A DNA stretch of 64,000 nt from Candidatus Paceibacterota bacterium. Its GTDB lineage: Bacteria; Verrucomicrobiota; Verrucomicrobiia; Limisphaerales; UBA8199. The translations under genes were made by a program, and so were the position numbers. Below are positions 16,307 to 24,070 of the stretch, piece after piece. The stretch spans positions 1 through 64,000 of the forward strand of contig DAOTCE010000029.1 in the NCBI GenBank assembly GCA_035452965.1. The letters are read 5' to 3'. The notes beneath the pieces were generated by a model. It searched no databases and was not told the origin of the DNA. It saw only the letters and a program-made list of their open reading frames with translations. Position 1 is the first letter of the stretch, and each line of letters opens with the position of its first letter.

Positions 16307-17049
16307 CGCCTTACATCCGCGCTCTTCAGACCCGCATATATTACCGTGTTTGCTCAGCATTACCAGTGCAATTGCCAACGGCCCGTCTGCGATGGGCCAT
16401 CCGCCTCCACCCGGGCCGGCTCGGGTCGGCAGCCCCCGCCTCCCAAACTGCAAGTCGAATTTGTGCCCAGCCATCTCCCCGGCTCCTCTCACCTCAGGCT
16501 TACCATAATCCCCTATACCTGGACCGAGTAGCAGCCCCGGTGCGACAACGCTGTGAAGCCTGCGACATCCCGGTGTGGTTCCCATGGGGCCCGACCCCCA
16601 TGGGAACCACACCGTAGTCCCGCCGGATTGGCACCGTCCCATCGCCGTATTTGGCTTCGGAGCAGGGTGCCTCAGGCTTGGGAGGCAGGCGGAGTCAGTA
16701 ATCGGGACGGCAGTCGGCAGGCGTGACCGGATACACCCGTCTTGCAGCGCATTTCTTGAGCCCAGCTGTCCGATGAGACGGTTCTAATCGATATTGTCCA
16801 GGTTGGATTCTGCATTATTGGCAGGCATTACTTCAGTGGATGTGCGATTTTACGCACCTGGCAGGTATCAAGAACGTGCATTGTTAGCTCTCGGGATGGC
16901 TTTTACAGAAGCGCCTCCTGATCTGAATTTCCAAAGCGTATCAGCGAACCAACCCCAGCAGGGAATCGAGGCCGATTTTAAGGTGCCATGGGTTTCGCGC
17001 CCGCTTGACGGCACCGGAGCCCGGCATCATGCTGGCCCGCGGAAGCACC
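16307..17049. other. Intergenic region between DUF1549 gene and secreted TIM-barrel gene
   Basis: About 740 bp between divergent genes. It holds the perfect 19-bp inverted repeat at 16571-16614 and AT-richer sequence from 16780 to 16940 that probably contains promoters. An open frame at 16794-17192 has no domain or codon-usage support and overlaps the next gene's start, so I do not call it. Confidence 0.6.
16571..16614. repeat. Palindromic repeat family A, copy 1
   Basis: Left arm CGGTGTGGTTCCCATGGGG (16571-16589), 6-base loop CCCGAC, and an exact reverse-complement right arm (16596-16614). The same arm sequence recurs at 51744-51793 as a loopless palindrome. It lies upstream of the DUF1549 gene, outside its likely coding region. 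Confidence 0.85.
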
Positions 17050-19857
17050 ATGAAAACTCTGCCCATTGTTCTTTGTCTTTCAATTCTTGCACGGATTGGC
17101 CTTGCCGCCGAGCCGACGCCCCTCCTTCTGGAGAGCCAGCACTTCCGCTACACCATTTCGCCCGAGGGCCGGAACGTGGCGTTTGTGGATAGCGCGACGG
17201 GCACGGATTACCTTCGCGCAAGCAACCCTTCGCCCTGCGCAATGGTGCGTGTTCGTGGCCAGGAGCGCGCTGCCACTGCCGCGACGCTTGCCGATGGTCG
17301 GATCACGCTGCAATTCGGCACTCCTGACCTCCGAGCTGTGCTCAAGGCCGAGGTGCGTTCAGCCTGTATTGTCCTTAGCGTCGAGTCCCTCAGCGGTGAA
17401 GGCATTGAGACCCTGACGTTTCTGAATGCCCCGCTAACGCTGAAAGGAACTCCCGACGAGCCTTTCGGCGCCTGCGCGCACGCTCTCAATCTGGTTACGC
17501 GCGTGGACGCGCTGCCCGCGCTGCAAAGCAGTCTGCGCGCCTCGTGCGAGAAGAAGTTCGGCCTGGCGGGTGCCCGCGTGGCCATCGTCGCCGCGCCGAT
17601 GAAGCGGATGCTGCCGGCGCTGCAAGCGACCTTGGCCGACGCAAGCGAGCTGCCGGTGTGCCGGACAGCCGGGCCGTGGGCGCGCGAAGTGCCTTTCAAT
17701 CACGGCTCATATCTCTTCAACTTCGGCTCTCTCACCGAGACAAATGTGGCCGACTGGATCGGTATGGCGCAAAGCCTGGGTTTCACGCAGATTGACAATC
17801 ACGGCGGCGGCGCCGGGTTCTTCCGCTTCGGGAGCATGGAGTTGAACCGGGCTAAATGGCCGGACGGCTGGGACACCTGGCAGCGGATTGTGGCCCGGCT
17901 CCACCAGGCGGGCATCGGCTCGATCTTCCACACCTACGCCTTCTTCATTGATAAGCAGTCCAGGTATGTCACGCCGGTGCCGGACCGGCGGCTCGATGCC
18001 TTTCGCGCCTTCACGCTGGCCGAACCGCTCAGCGCGAGCACAACGGAAATTGCCGTGAACGAGCCCACCGCGGGTCTTACCACGGTGACGGGCTTCTTCG
18101 AGCACAATAGCGTCGTGCTCCATATCGGCGATGAGCTGGTAACGTTTGGCGGAGTCAGCCGGCAGGCGCCTTGGCGGTTTACCGGGGTCAAGCGCGGCGC
18201 GCTCGGCACCAAGGCGGCCGCCCACGAAGCAGGCGCCAAGGCCCGCCATCTCAAGGAATGCTTCGGCCTGTTTGTCCCCGATCCGGAGTCGTCGCTCTTC
18301 ACGGAGATCGCGGCGAACCATGCCGACGTGGTGAACCGTTGCGGCTTTGACGGCGTTTACCTCGATGCGATTGACGGGTCTTCGATCCTGCGCGGGCCGG
18401 ATGAGTGCTGGTACTGGGCGGACAAATTCGTCGTCGAGATTCAAAAGCGCCTCAAGCAACCAATCGGCATGGAAATGAGCGCGATGTGGCATCAGTTCTG
18501 GCAATACCGGACCCGCTGGCAGGCGTGGGACTATCCGCAGCGCGGGCACGTGCGCTTCGTTGACCTGCACGCGGCGGGCATCAACGGCGGGCTGCTCCTG
18601 CCGCTGCACCTGGGATGGTGGGGCTTCCAGTCGTTCAATCCGCCGCAAATCGAGCCGACTTATCCGGACGTGATCGAGAACCTCGGCGCCCGGCTGGTCG
18701 GCTGGGACGCCGGCGTTTCACTGACAGCGGGCATAGACCGCGAGACACTCCGCAACACGCCGCTGTTCCGCCGGGCGGTGGACATCCTGCGCACCTGCGA
18801 GAACTTGCGCCACGAGAACGCCTTGGACGAGTCCGTCCGCGCCAGCCTGCGCGAGCCAGGCAGCCGGTTCACGCTGGTAACGAATGCCGCAGGACAACCC
18901 CAATTTCGCCGCGTGGCGCCCCAGGAGCACGTCGTTTGCCCCGCCGAGCCCTGGACCCTGGCCTGGCAGGTCACAAATGCCTTCCAGCGGCAACCGCTGA
19001 AGTTCCGCCTGGAAGCGCTCATCTCCGCAGCCCCCATCACCGACGCGAACGCAGTGCTTTTCGCCGACCTGGCAATGGCGGACGCGGAGTCTTGGAAGGC
19101 CACCAGTGCAAACGGAGTGACGTTCGCTTTGAACCCCGGCACCAATCGAAATGACCCATGGCGCACCCTGATCGCCACGAACACCGGCAAGGTTGCCCGA
19201 AACGCCGCCTGGGTGCGCTTCGAGAAGCGCTTCAGTCCCGTGCTGAACCTGAAAGACCGCCAAGGGCTTGCCGTGGAGGTTGAAGGAGACGGTTCTGGCG
19301 CCCTGGTCGCAATCCGGCTCGAGAGCCCGCGCGCAATCGCGTTCGGAGCCATCGCCGACCGCTACCTTAAGCTGGATTTCACTGGCCGAAGAACTTTTAC
19401 CCTGGTCGAGACCGAGTCCGCTCGCTGGAGTGACTATGTTTGGAACGACGGGAAACATGCCTACAACGTTTATCGGGAGACGATTGACTTTGGCGCGATC
19501 GAATCCGCCAGCATCTGGCTGCAAAACCTCCCGCCCGGTCGTAAAACCCAATGCCGCCTCGGCCCAGTCCGAGACGTAGCCTTGCAGGCGGGCCGGGTGA
19601 AGAACCCGCGGATCAGCGTGGGCGGCCACAGCGTCGAGTTCCCAATCGAGCTGGCCTCGGGAAGCTGGATCGAATGCAACGGACCCGACGATTGTGCCAC
19701 CTACGCTGCCCGCGGCGAGCCACTGGGCAAAGTAATACCACGCGGCGATTGGCCGACCCTGCCGGCAGGCGTTGCCGGGGTCAAATTCTCCTGCGTAGCA
19801 GTCGAGGCGCCAGCTCCGCGCGCCCGCGTTACCGTTTCAGTCACGGAAAGGGAATAG
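17050..19857 (+). CDS. Large secreted protein, probable TIM-barrel glycoside hydrolase of unassigned family
   Basis: A 935-residue protein. The start at the ATG at 17050 gives a clean signal peptide (MKTLPIVLCLSILARIGLAA). Residues about 20-210 look like an N-terminal beta domain. The middle (about 215-560) has barrel-like motifs: IGMAQSLGFTQIDNHGGGAG, IVARLHQAGIGSIFHTYAFF, CGFDGVYLDAIDGSSI, QPIGMEMSAMWHQFWQYR and VRFVDLHAAGINGG; the Asp of YLDAID and the Glu of GMEMSA are candidate catalytic acids. The C-terminal third is beta-rich and may bind carbohydrate. I cannot place it in a numbered GH family. The last 17 bases overlap the convergent prepilin gene. Confidence 0.75.
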   Translation: MKTLPIVLCLSILARIGLAAEPTPLLLESQHFRYTISPEGRNVAFVDSATGTDYLRASNPSPCAMVRVRGQERAATAATLADGRITLQFGTPDLRAVLKAEVRSACIVLSVESLSGEGIETLTFLNAPLTLKGTPDEPFGACAHALNLVTRVDALPALQSSLRASCEKKFGLAGARVAIVAAPMKRMLPALQATLADASELPVCRTAGPWAREVPFNHGSYLFNFGSLTETNVADWIGMAQSLGFTQIDNHGGGAGFFRFGSMELNRAKWPDGWDTWQRIVARLHQAGIGSIFHTYAFFIDKQSRYVTPVPDRRLDAFRAFTLAEPLSASTTEIAVNEPTAGLTTVTGFFEHNSVVLHIGDELVTFGGVSRQAPWRFTGVKRGALGTKAAAHEAGAKARHLKECFGLFVPDPESSLFTEIAANHADVVNRCGFDGVYLDAIDGSSILRGPDECWYWADKFVVEIQKRLKQPIGMEMSAMWHQFWQYRTRWQAWDYPQRGHVRFVDLHAAGINGGLLLPLHLGWWGFQSFNPPQIEPTYPDVIENLGARLVGWDAGVSLTAGIDRETLRNTPLFRRAVDILRTCENLRHENALDESVRASLREPGSRFTLVTNAAGQPQFRRVAPQEHVVCPAEPWTLAWQVTNAFQRQPLKFRLEALISAAPITDANAVLFADLAMADAESWKATSANGVTFALNPGTNRNDPWRTLIATNTGKVARNAAWVRFEKRFSPVLNLKDRQGLAVEVEGDGSGALVAIRLESPRAIAFGAIADRYLKLDFTGRRTFTLVETESARWSDYVWNDGKHAYNVYRETIDFGAIESASIWLQNLPPGRKTQCRLGPVRDVALQAGRVKNPRISVGGHSVEFPIELASGSWIECNGPDDCATYAARGEPLGKVIPRGDWPTLPAGVAGVKFSCVAVEAPAPRARVTVSVTERE

Positions 19858-20704
19858 CGGGATCAATCGGGGCAGAGGTGCGAAGCTGCATCCAAGGGAC
19901 ATCTCGCGGGCCCCTGGGACTGACCGGTTTGACAGGAGCCCGCGTATCCGGGTCCAGCCATTTGTGGATCTCGCTGTGCCCATCCGCAAAGGAAAGCCCA
20001 CAGGCGCCGTTGTGATAGATCCCGGGATCGTTGCCCCAGATGACAGTGTTAAACACAACCAGAAAATAGCCGTCATCGAGCGTCGAGGGATTCTCATCGA
20101 GAAACACAAACGCCTGCGAAGGGGGAGGCCGAATGATCTGGGAAAGTTTCCGAAAGGTGAAATACGTGTCTTTGGTGCCCTCCGTGTACCAACTGTTCCC
20201 GTTCATATTCCCGTTCAGCGCAACGCTGCGGACGCGCGACCCCAGGATCAAGCCACCCTCGCGGGCAACGCTCTGATCCGCGGGGCACTTGTAAATGCCC
20301 AACGATTTATTGTAGCTCCACAGGAGTCCTGAGGGGGGTTTCAGCAGGTTGACATTGGTGCCGTCCCGCGGATTCACGGCGAATTGCCCGCCGATCCAAC
20401 CCTTATAGACCGCGCCATCGCCGTTGGGAACGAGGTTGTCGTTGTTGTCTTGCGCGTACATCATCCAGCAGAGCTGAAGCTGCTTCAGATTGTTGAGGCA
20501 CCCTATGCCTTGCCCTTTCTGTTTGGCCTTGGTCAGCGCCGGCAGCAGCAACGCCGCCAGGATGGCAATAATGGCGATAACCACCAGTAGCTCGATCAAG
20601 GTGAAACCCGCGCCGGCAAACCTGCCGCCACTTCCTCTGGCCTTTCGGGAGTGGCCGGCTCCAAGGTTAAGACGCCTGGAAATCAGAGAAGAGGATCGGC
20701 TCAT
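19841..20704 (-). CDS. Prepilin-type N-terminal methylation, H-X9-DG protein
   Basis: A 287-residue pseudopilin-like protein. A basic leader ending in AGAG precedes FTLIELLVVIAIIAILAALL, the class III prepilin/type II pseudopilin segment cleaved before Phe, with Glu at +5. The C-terminal part has the processing-associated H-X9-DG motif (HNGACGLSFADGH, near residue 230). Large families of these proteins are characteristic of verrucomicrobia, planctomycetes and lentisphaerae; individual roles are unknown. The leader is longer than usual (about 32 residues), so the true start could be an internal codon. It overlaps the convergent upstream gene by 17 bases. Confidence 0.88.
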   Translation of the reverse strand: MSRSSSLISRRLNLGAGHSRKARGSGGRFAGAGFTLIELLVVIAIIAILAALLLPALTKAKQKGQGIGCLNNLKQLQLCWMMYAQDNNDNLVPNGDGAVYKGWIGGQFAVNPRDGTNVNLLKPPSGLLWSYNKSLGIYKCPADQSVAREGGLILGSRVRSVALNGNMNGNSWYTEGTKDTYFTFRKLSQIIRPPPSQAFVFLDENPSTLDDGYFLVVFNTVIWGNDPGIYHNGACGLSFADGHSEIHKWLDPDTRAPVKPVSPRGPRDVPWMQLRTSAPIDPAIPFP

Positions 20705-21021
20705 GCTGTATCCTCCGCAGCAGCCGGGATATCAAACGAAGTCGGCTTCGCAGTTCGCGGCACCGTTAGGGTCTGATTCATAGCAAGCCCCCCCACAAAA
20801 CGGAGCCTGAACCAGTCCGCAACCCGATAACCGGCTGTTCATACCGAACATAAGCGGCGCCAGCGGCTCGCATGAGCCAAGAGTGACAAGGCAGCTTGAT
20901 TCTGCAAGCAATAACCTCATTCAATCCGGCACTGACCGGCTTCAACTCTCCCGCAAGCCGGACCAGCGCTCGGTGCCGGGCGCCCGTTTCAACCACGGCG
21001 CGAACCTCTGCCGCGGGAGGC
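20705..21021. other. Intergenic region before tRNA-Arg
   Basis: About 320 bp between the prepilin gene (minus) and the tRNA 3' end. I see no ORF with support, no strong hairpin and no repeat shared with the rest of the window. Confidence 0.5.
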
Positions 21022-21097
21022 TGGTACCCCCACCCCGAATTGAACGGGGATCAACGGTTTAGGAAACCGCCGCTCTATCCATTTGAGCTATGGGGGC
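21022..21097 (-). tRNA. tRNA-Arg (anticodon CCT)
   Basis: Read on the minus strand, 76 nt fold as a complete cloverleaf: acceptor GCCCCCA pairing with TGGGGGT, D-arm GCTC/GAGC, anticodon stem GCGGT/ACCGT with loop TTCCTAA (anticodon CCT, reading AGG), T-arm CCCCG/CGGGG with loop TTCAATT, discriminator A and an encoded CCA end. Its 5' 35 nt and its upstream region are duplicated at 28277-28370. Confidence 0.95.
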
Positions 21098-21156
21098 AAC
21101 TGCAGATCCAAGGGTAGTTACAGATTGGATTTGGCGCAAATGGTCTTTGCTGGAGG
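21063..21156. repeat. 94-bp direct repeat, copy 1 (tRNA-Arg 5' half plus upstream flank)
   Basis: Matches 28277-28370 at 90 of 94 positions in the same orientation. The 35 bases inside the tRNA are identical; all four differences lie in the 59-bp flank upstream of the tRNA. The repeat ends exactly within the anticodon loop. The 7.2-kb segment between the copies may be an inserted element that supplied a new 5' half for the tRNA. Confidence 0.85.
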
Positions 21157-21729
21157 AAGGATGGCAGAATGCTGCGGCAACGGTCTCACCTGAAAACCGC
21201 GAATTTTCACTCTCAAGAGGCCAGCCCGGCGCGCGCCCACCCGGGCGCGCGCCTGGAGCATTCTCTTCACAGGCGCTTCGCGGTGCCTCAGGTGGGGGTG
21301 CGTCGGGTTCGCGCCCCTTCTATTCCGTGTGTTGTTGGCGATGCGGAGGGACAGCTACACATGAACAAGATGATGTATCCAGGGAACGGGGCGGGCCAGC
21401 CGTCATCACCACTCACCGCCTCAACATCCTCCACCTTGTGCCGCAACCAATGGCTTGCAGCTTTCAGCCAGGCCACGTTCGCAAGGTGCCTCGCGTCCCA
21501 ACCCAAGCCAGCCACGGTCCAGACCCCGCCAAGGCAAACCCAACCGACGGAATACGGCGCCGCCGACAAGCGAATCCTAGTCAGTTGACACCTTGCACCG
21601 GCTTCGGGCAGCATTGCGGCATGCTTGGTGAGCCCAAGAACCAATGCTGCCTTACCCGCGCAGCGCTCCGAAGAGGCGGGCGCGCAAGAAGCAAATGCCT
21701 GCTTCCGCTTGATAGAATTCAGGGCGCGG
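21157..21729. other. Gene-free region at the left end of the island
   Basis: About 570 bp with no supportable gene. It contains a perfect 11-bp GC hairpin (arms GGCGCGCGCCC at 21228-21238 and GGGCGCGCGCC at 21243-21253, 4-nt loop) and repeat family D copy 1 at 21654-21699. Open frames here read through the tRNA duplication and show no domain. Confidence 0.6.
21654..21699. repeat. Repeat family D, copy 1 (about 45 bp)
   Basis: ACCCGCGCAGCGCTC, then a 6-7 nt variable spacer, then GGCGGGCGCGCAAGAAGCA and AATGCC. The same arrangement occurs at 33232-33276. A weaker match to the first block is near 25890. Confidence 0.6.
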
Positions 21730-21968
21730 GCAGTCTCCCCGACCTCGCCTGGTTCGGGTCCGCGGGCGTTTCCAGCACCAGCTTCCCCTTTGCGAACCAT
21801 CGCGGCGCCGGGGGCAACTCAATCGGCGGCAATTTCGTTTACGAGGACGGCAGCGTCCTCAGGCGTGAATTCGGTGTGGCTGGACACATGGCCACCATTA
21901 ACATCGGCACCGCCGTAGGCTGGACCGTCTCTTACCGCCCGGCCGACTTCGGCCCGGTTCCGTGGTGA
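21730..21968 (+). pseudogene. C-terminal remnant of a prepilin-like (H..EDGSV) protein
   Basis: Only the last 75 or so codons look coding: SFPFANHRGAGGNSIGG, then NFVYEDGSVLRREF, which is the C-terminal end of verrucomicrobial prepilin-type proteins. No N-terminal methylation segment precedes it; the frame upstream reads through repeat sequence and the tRNA duplication. This is a 5'-truncated gene fragment, probably left by the rearrangement that made the island. Its stop overlaps the possible GTG start of the fucosidase. Confidence 0.6.
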
Positions 21969-23488
21969 ACGCTGGCCTCCCGCCCCGCAGCCGCCGACGT
22001 CAGCCGGCGCAGATTCTATTCTGCGCCGCAGCAGCCATCTCCCTTGCCCAATCAGCCACCGCCGCACCCTCATCTGAAACCGACTCCGCCTGGGCGGCCC
22101 TCGACCGCCGCCCCAACCCGGCCTGGTTCGACGACGCGAAGCTCGGCATCTTCATTCACTGGAGCGTCTTCTCCGTGCCCGCCGTCGCCTGGGTTTACCC
22201 GGACAAACCCTACGGCTACGGTGGCCACTCCTGCTGGTATGGCCTCTACGTGGACCGCCTCCGGCCTCTCCGCGCGCCCGACCAGCAAGCGCTCGTCGAG
22301 GTCTTCCACCGCAAGACCTACGGCGATGTCCCCTTCAAAGCCCTCGCGCCGCTCTTCAAAGGCGAAGCCTTCGACCCCGCCCAATGGGCCGCCCTCTTCA
22401 AACGCGCCGGCGCCCGCTACGCCTTCCTCACCTCCAACTTCCACGACGGCTACTGCCTCTGGCCCAGCCCCTTTAACCCCGGCTGGAACAGCCTCGACAC
22501 CGGCCCCAAACGCGACGTCCTCGGCGACTTCTCCGCCGCCATGCGCGCGGCTGGACTCCGCGCCGGGTTCTACTACTCTCTCGGCGAGTTTAACCACCCG
22601 CTGTACCAGGCCGCCCGCCAGCCCGGCGGCGACCTCCAGCCCTTCGTCCGCCAGCATCTCCAGCCCCAACTGCGCGAGGCCGTCAACCGCTATCACCCTT
22701 CCTTCCTCTATTTCGACGGCGAATGGGAGTTCCCTCTCGATGCCTTCGACATGCGCGACTTCCTCTCGTGGCTCTATAACGCCTCGCCCTGCAAGGACGA
22801 CGTTGTCGTCAACGACCGGTTTGGGCGCGGCTCGCGTGGCAAACACGGCGGCGTGTTTTCCTCCGAAGCTGGCGTCCGCGAAAGCGGCACCGCCCATAGA
22901 TGGTGCGAGGACCGCCCCCTCAGCCGCGGCAACTGGTCCTACAACCGTTTCGAGCGCCTGGAAGACTACCTCGGCGCCCGCGACCTCATCCATCTGCTGG
23001 TCGAAACCGTCGCCGAAGGCGGCAACCTGCACGTCGCCATTTCCCCCTCCGGCGACGGCGCCATCCCCATGATCCAGCAGGAACGACTCGTCCAACTCGG
23101 CGATTGGCTCCGGCTCAACGGCGAAGCCATCTACGACACTCGACCCTGGACCGTCTCCAACGAAGGCCCGCTCGTCGAGTCCCTCAACCCCCACCTCGAC
23201 GCCAAATGGCACTGGACTGAAACCCGCCAACGCCCACTCGTCCATTACACCCGCAAAGGCTCGACGCTTTACGCCATCTGCCTCGCGCAGCCGCCCTCGC
23301 CACTCCTTCTCACCGCCGCCAAATCCCTGAATGTGCGCGCTGTCACTCTCCTCGGCACCCAGCACAAAGTCCCTTGGACCATGACCGACTCCGGCCTCCG
23401 CCTCACGCTTCCCCCCGCCCTCCCCGGCCACCACGCCTGGACCTTCCAGATCGAACAGCGCAAACTTGGCACCCCTTCTAAACCGTAG
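21962..23488 (+). CDS. Secreted GH29 alpha-L-fucosidase
   Basis: About 500 residues of a retaining exo-alpha-L-fucosidase. GH29 hallmarks: AWFDDAKLGIFIHWSVFSVP, then F-tract GARYAFLTSNFHDGYCLWPS, AMRAAGLRAGFYYSLGEF, and YHPSFLYFDGEWEF with the nucleophile Asp (about 252 with the GTG start). The C-terminal part is a beta-sandwich (YDTRPWTVSNEG onward). A signal-like stretch (ILFCAAAAISLAQSATA) has no good start codon in front; the first available is GTG at 21962, which forces translation through a palindromic repeat at 21990-22012, so the native 5' end may have been replaced. Acts on terminal fucose in polysaccharides, alongside the GH106-like gene nearby. Confidence 0.88.
   Translation: MVNAGLPPRSRRRQPAQILFCAAAAISLAQSATAAPSSETDSAWAALDRRPNPAWFDDAKLGIFIHWSVFSVPAVAWVYPDKPYGYGGHSCWYGLYVDRLRPLRAPDQQALVEVFHRKTYGDVPFKALAPLFKGEAFDPAQWAALFKRAGARYAFLTSNFHDGYCLWPSPFNPGWNSLDTGPKRDVLGDFSAAMRAAGLRAGFYYSLGEFNHPLYQAARQPGGDLQPFVRQHLQPQLREAVNRYHPSFLYFDGEWEFPLDAFDMRDFLSWLYNASPCKDDVVVNDRFGRGSRGKHGGVFSSEAGVRESGTAHRWCEDRPLSRGNWSYNRFERLEDYLGARDLIHLLVETVAEGGNLHVAISPSGDGAIPMIQQERLVQLGDWLRLNGEAIYDTRPWTVSNEGPLVESLNPHLDAKWHWTETRQRPLVHYTRKGSTLYAICLAQPPSPLLLTAAKSLNVRAVTLLGTQHKVPWTMTDSGLRLTLPPALPGHHAWTFQIEQRKLGTPSKP
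21990..22012. repeat. Palindromic repeat family B, copy 1
   Basis: GCCGCCGACGTCAGCCGGCGC: an imperfect palindrome centred on GACGTC, almost the same as 23490-23508. It falls inside the presumed N-terminal codons of the fucosidase gene. Confidence 0.65.
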
Positions 23489-23489
23489 T

Positions 23490-23508
23490 CGCCGACGTCA
23501 GTCGGCGC
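23490..23508. repeat. Palindromic repeat family B, copy 2
   Basis: CGCCGACGTCAGTCGGCG, immediately after the fucosidase stop. It nearly matches 21990-22012, so the fucosidase gene is bracketed by two copies. Confidence 0.7.
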
Positions 23509-23549
23509 ACTTCCACCATGTAACCGATGTAATCCACCCACCCCACCCC

Positions 23550-23885
23550 ATGCCCGTCAGCCCCAGCTTTCAGACCTTCGTCGTTGACCAGCTCAGCCGC
23601 GTCGTGCCGCAGGTCCGCGCCCGCCGGATGTTCGGCGGCGCCGGCCTCTACTCCGGCGACGTCTTTTTCGCCCTGATCGCGGATGACACCCTCTACTTCA
23701 GAGCGAACGACTCCAACCGCCCCGACTTCGAAGCCCGCCAGATGCCCCCGTTCCAGCCCTACGGCCCCGAGGGCGAAGTCATGCAATACTACCAATTGCC
23801 CGACGACGTCCTCGAAGACGTCGAAGCCCTCCGTCCCTGGGCCGAGAAGGCCCTCGCCGCCGCCGCCTGGGCACGTAGTTCGTGA
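23550..23885 (+). CDS. TfoX N-terminal domain protein
   Basis: A 111-residue protein consisting of a TfoX-N domain (PF04993): FQTFVVDQLSRVVPQVRARR, then the signature MFGGAGLYSGDVFFALI, DDTLYFRANDSNRPDFEA and MQYYQLPDDVLED. The ATG at 23550 gives the standard N-terminus; the longer open frame begins in repeat sequence. TfoX/Sxy in gamma-proteobacteria controls competence, but stand-alone TfoX-N proteins are common elsewhere with no established role. No C-terminal TfoX domain is present. Confidence 0.88.
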   Translation: MPVSPSFQTFVVDQLSRVVPQVRARRMFGGAGLYSGDVFFALIADDTLYFRANDSNRPDFEARQMPPFQPYGPEGEVMQYYQLPDDVLEDVEALRPWAEKALAAAAWARSS

Positions 23886-23914
23886 ATAGAAAATCCGACA
23901 TAATCCCTCTGTGT

Positions 23915-23970
23915 GGTATGGCGGTTTCGCCGAAAGCGCCAGCAGTCAGCCGCCGCGGCGAGGCGGCCCG
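23915..23970. repeat. Dispersed repeat family C, copy 1
   Basis: A GGTA-start element with TTTCGCCGAAAGCGCCA and then GCCGCCGCGGCGAGGCGGCC. It aligns across about 56 bp with 48631-48686 (GGTAGGG, TTACGCCGAGAGCGCCA, GGCCGCCTCGGCGAGGCGGC). It lies between the TfoX-N gene and the next gene. Confidence 0.7.
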
Positions 23971-24070
23971 CACCGCCCCCACCGGCCAAACGCACCTGGG
24001 TATATGACAATCTCATTAAGCCCATTGTGAAACTGGGCGCGGGACCGGCGATTCCAGCGCCTCGGACATT

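Noticed and set aside
16307..16642. Upstream extension of the DUF1549 gene
   Set aside because: Passes through palindrome family A; the MM start with TAAGG and signal peptide is convincing.
16794..17192. 132-codon plus-strand ORF
   Set aside because: No domain, no Shine-Dalgarno, overlaps the signal peptide of the 17050 gene in another frame.
21090..21729. N-terminal 210 codons of the 292-codon plus-strand frame
   Set aside because: They read through the tRNA flank and repeats; only the last 75 codons resemble a real protein.
22070..23434. 454-codon minus-strand ORF opposite the fucosidase
   Set aside because: Shadow frame caused by high third-position GC; GH29 motifs are on the plus strand.
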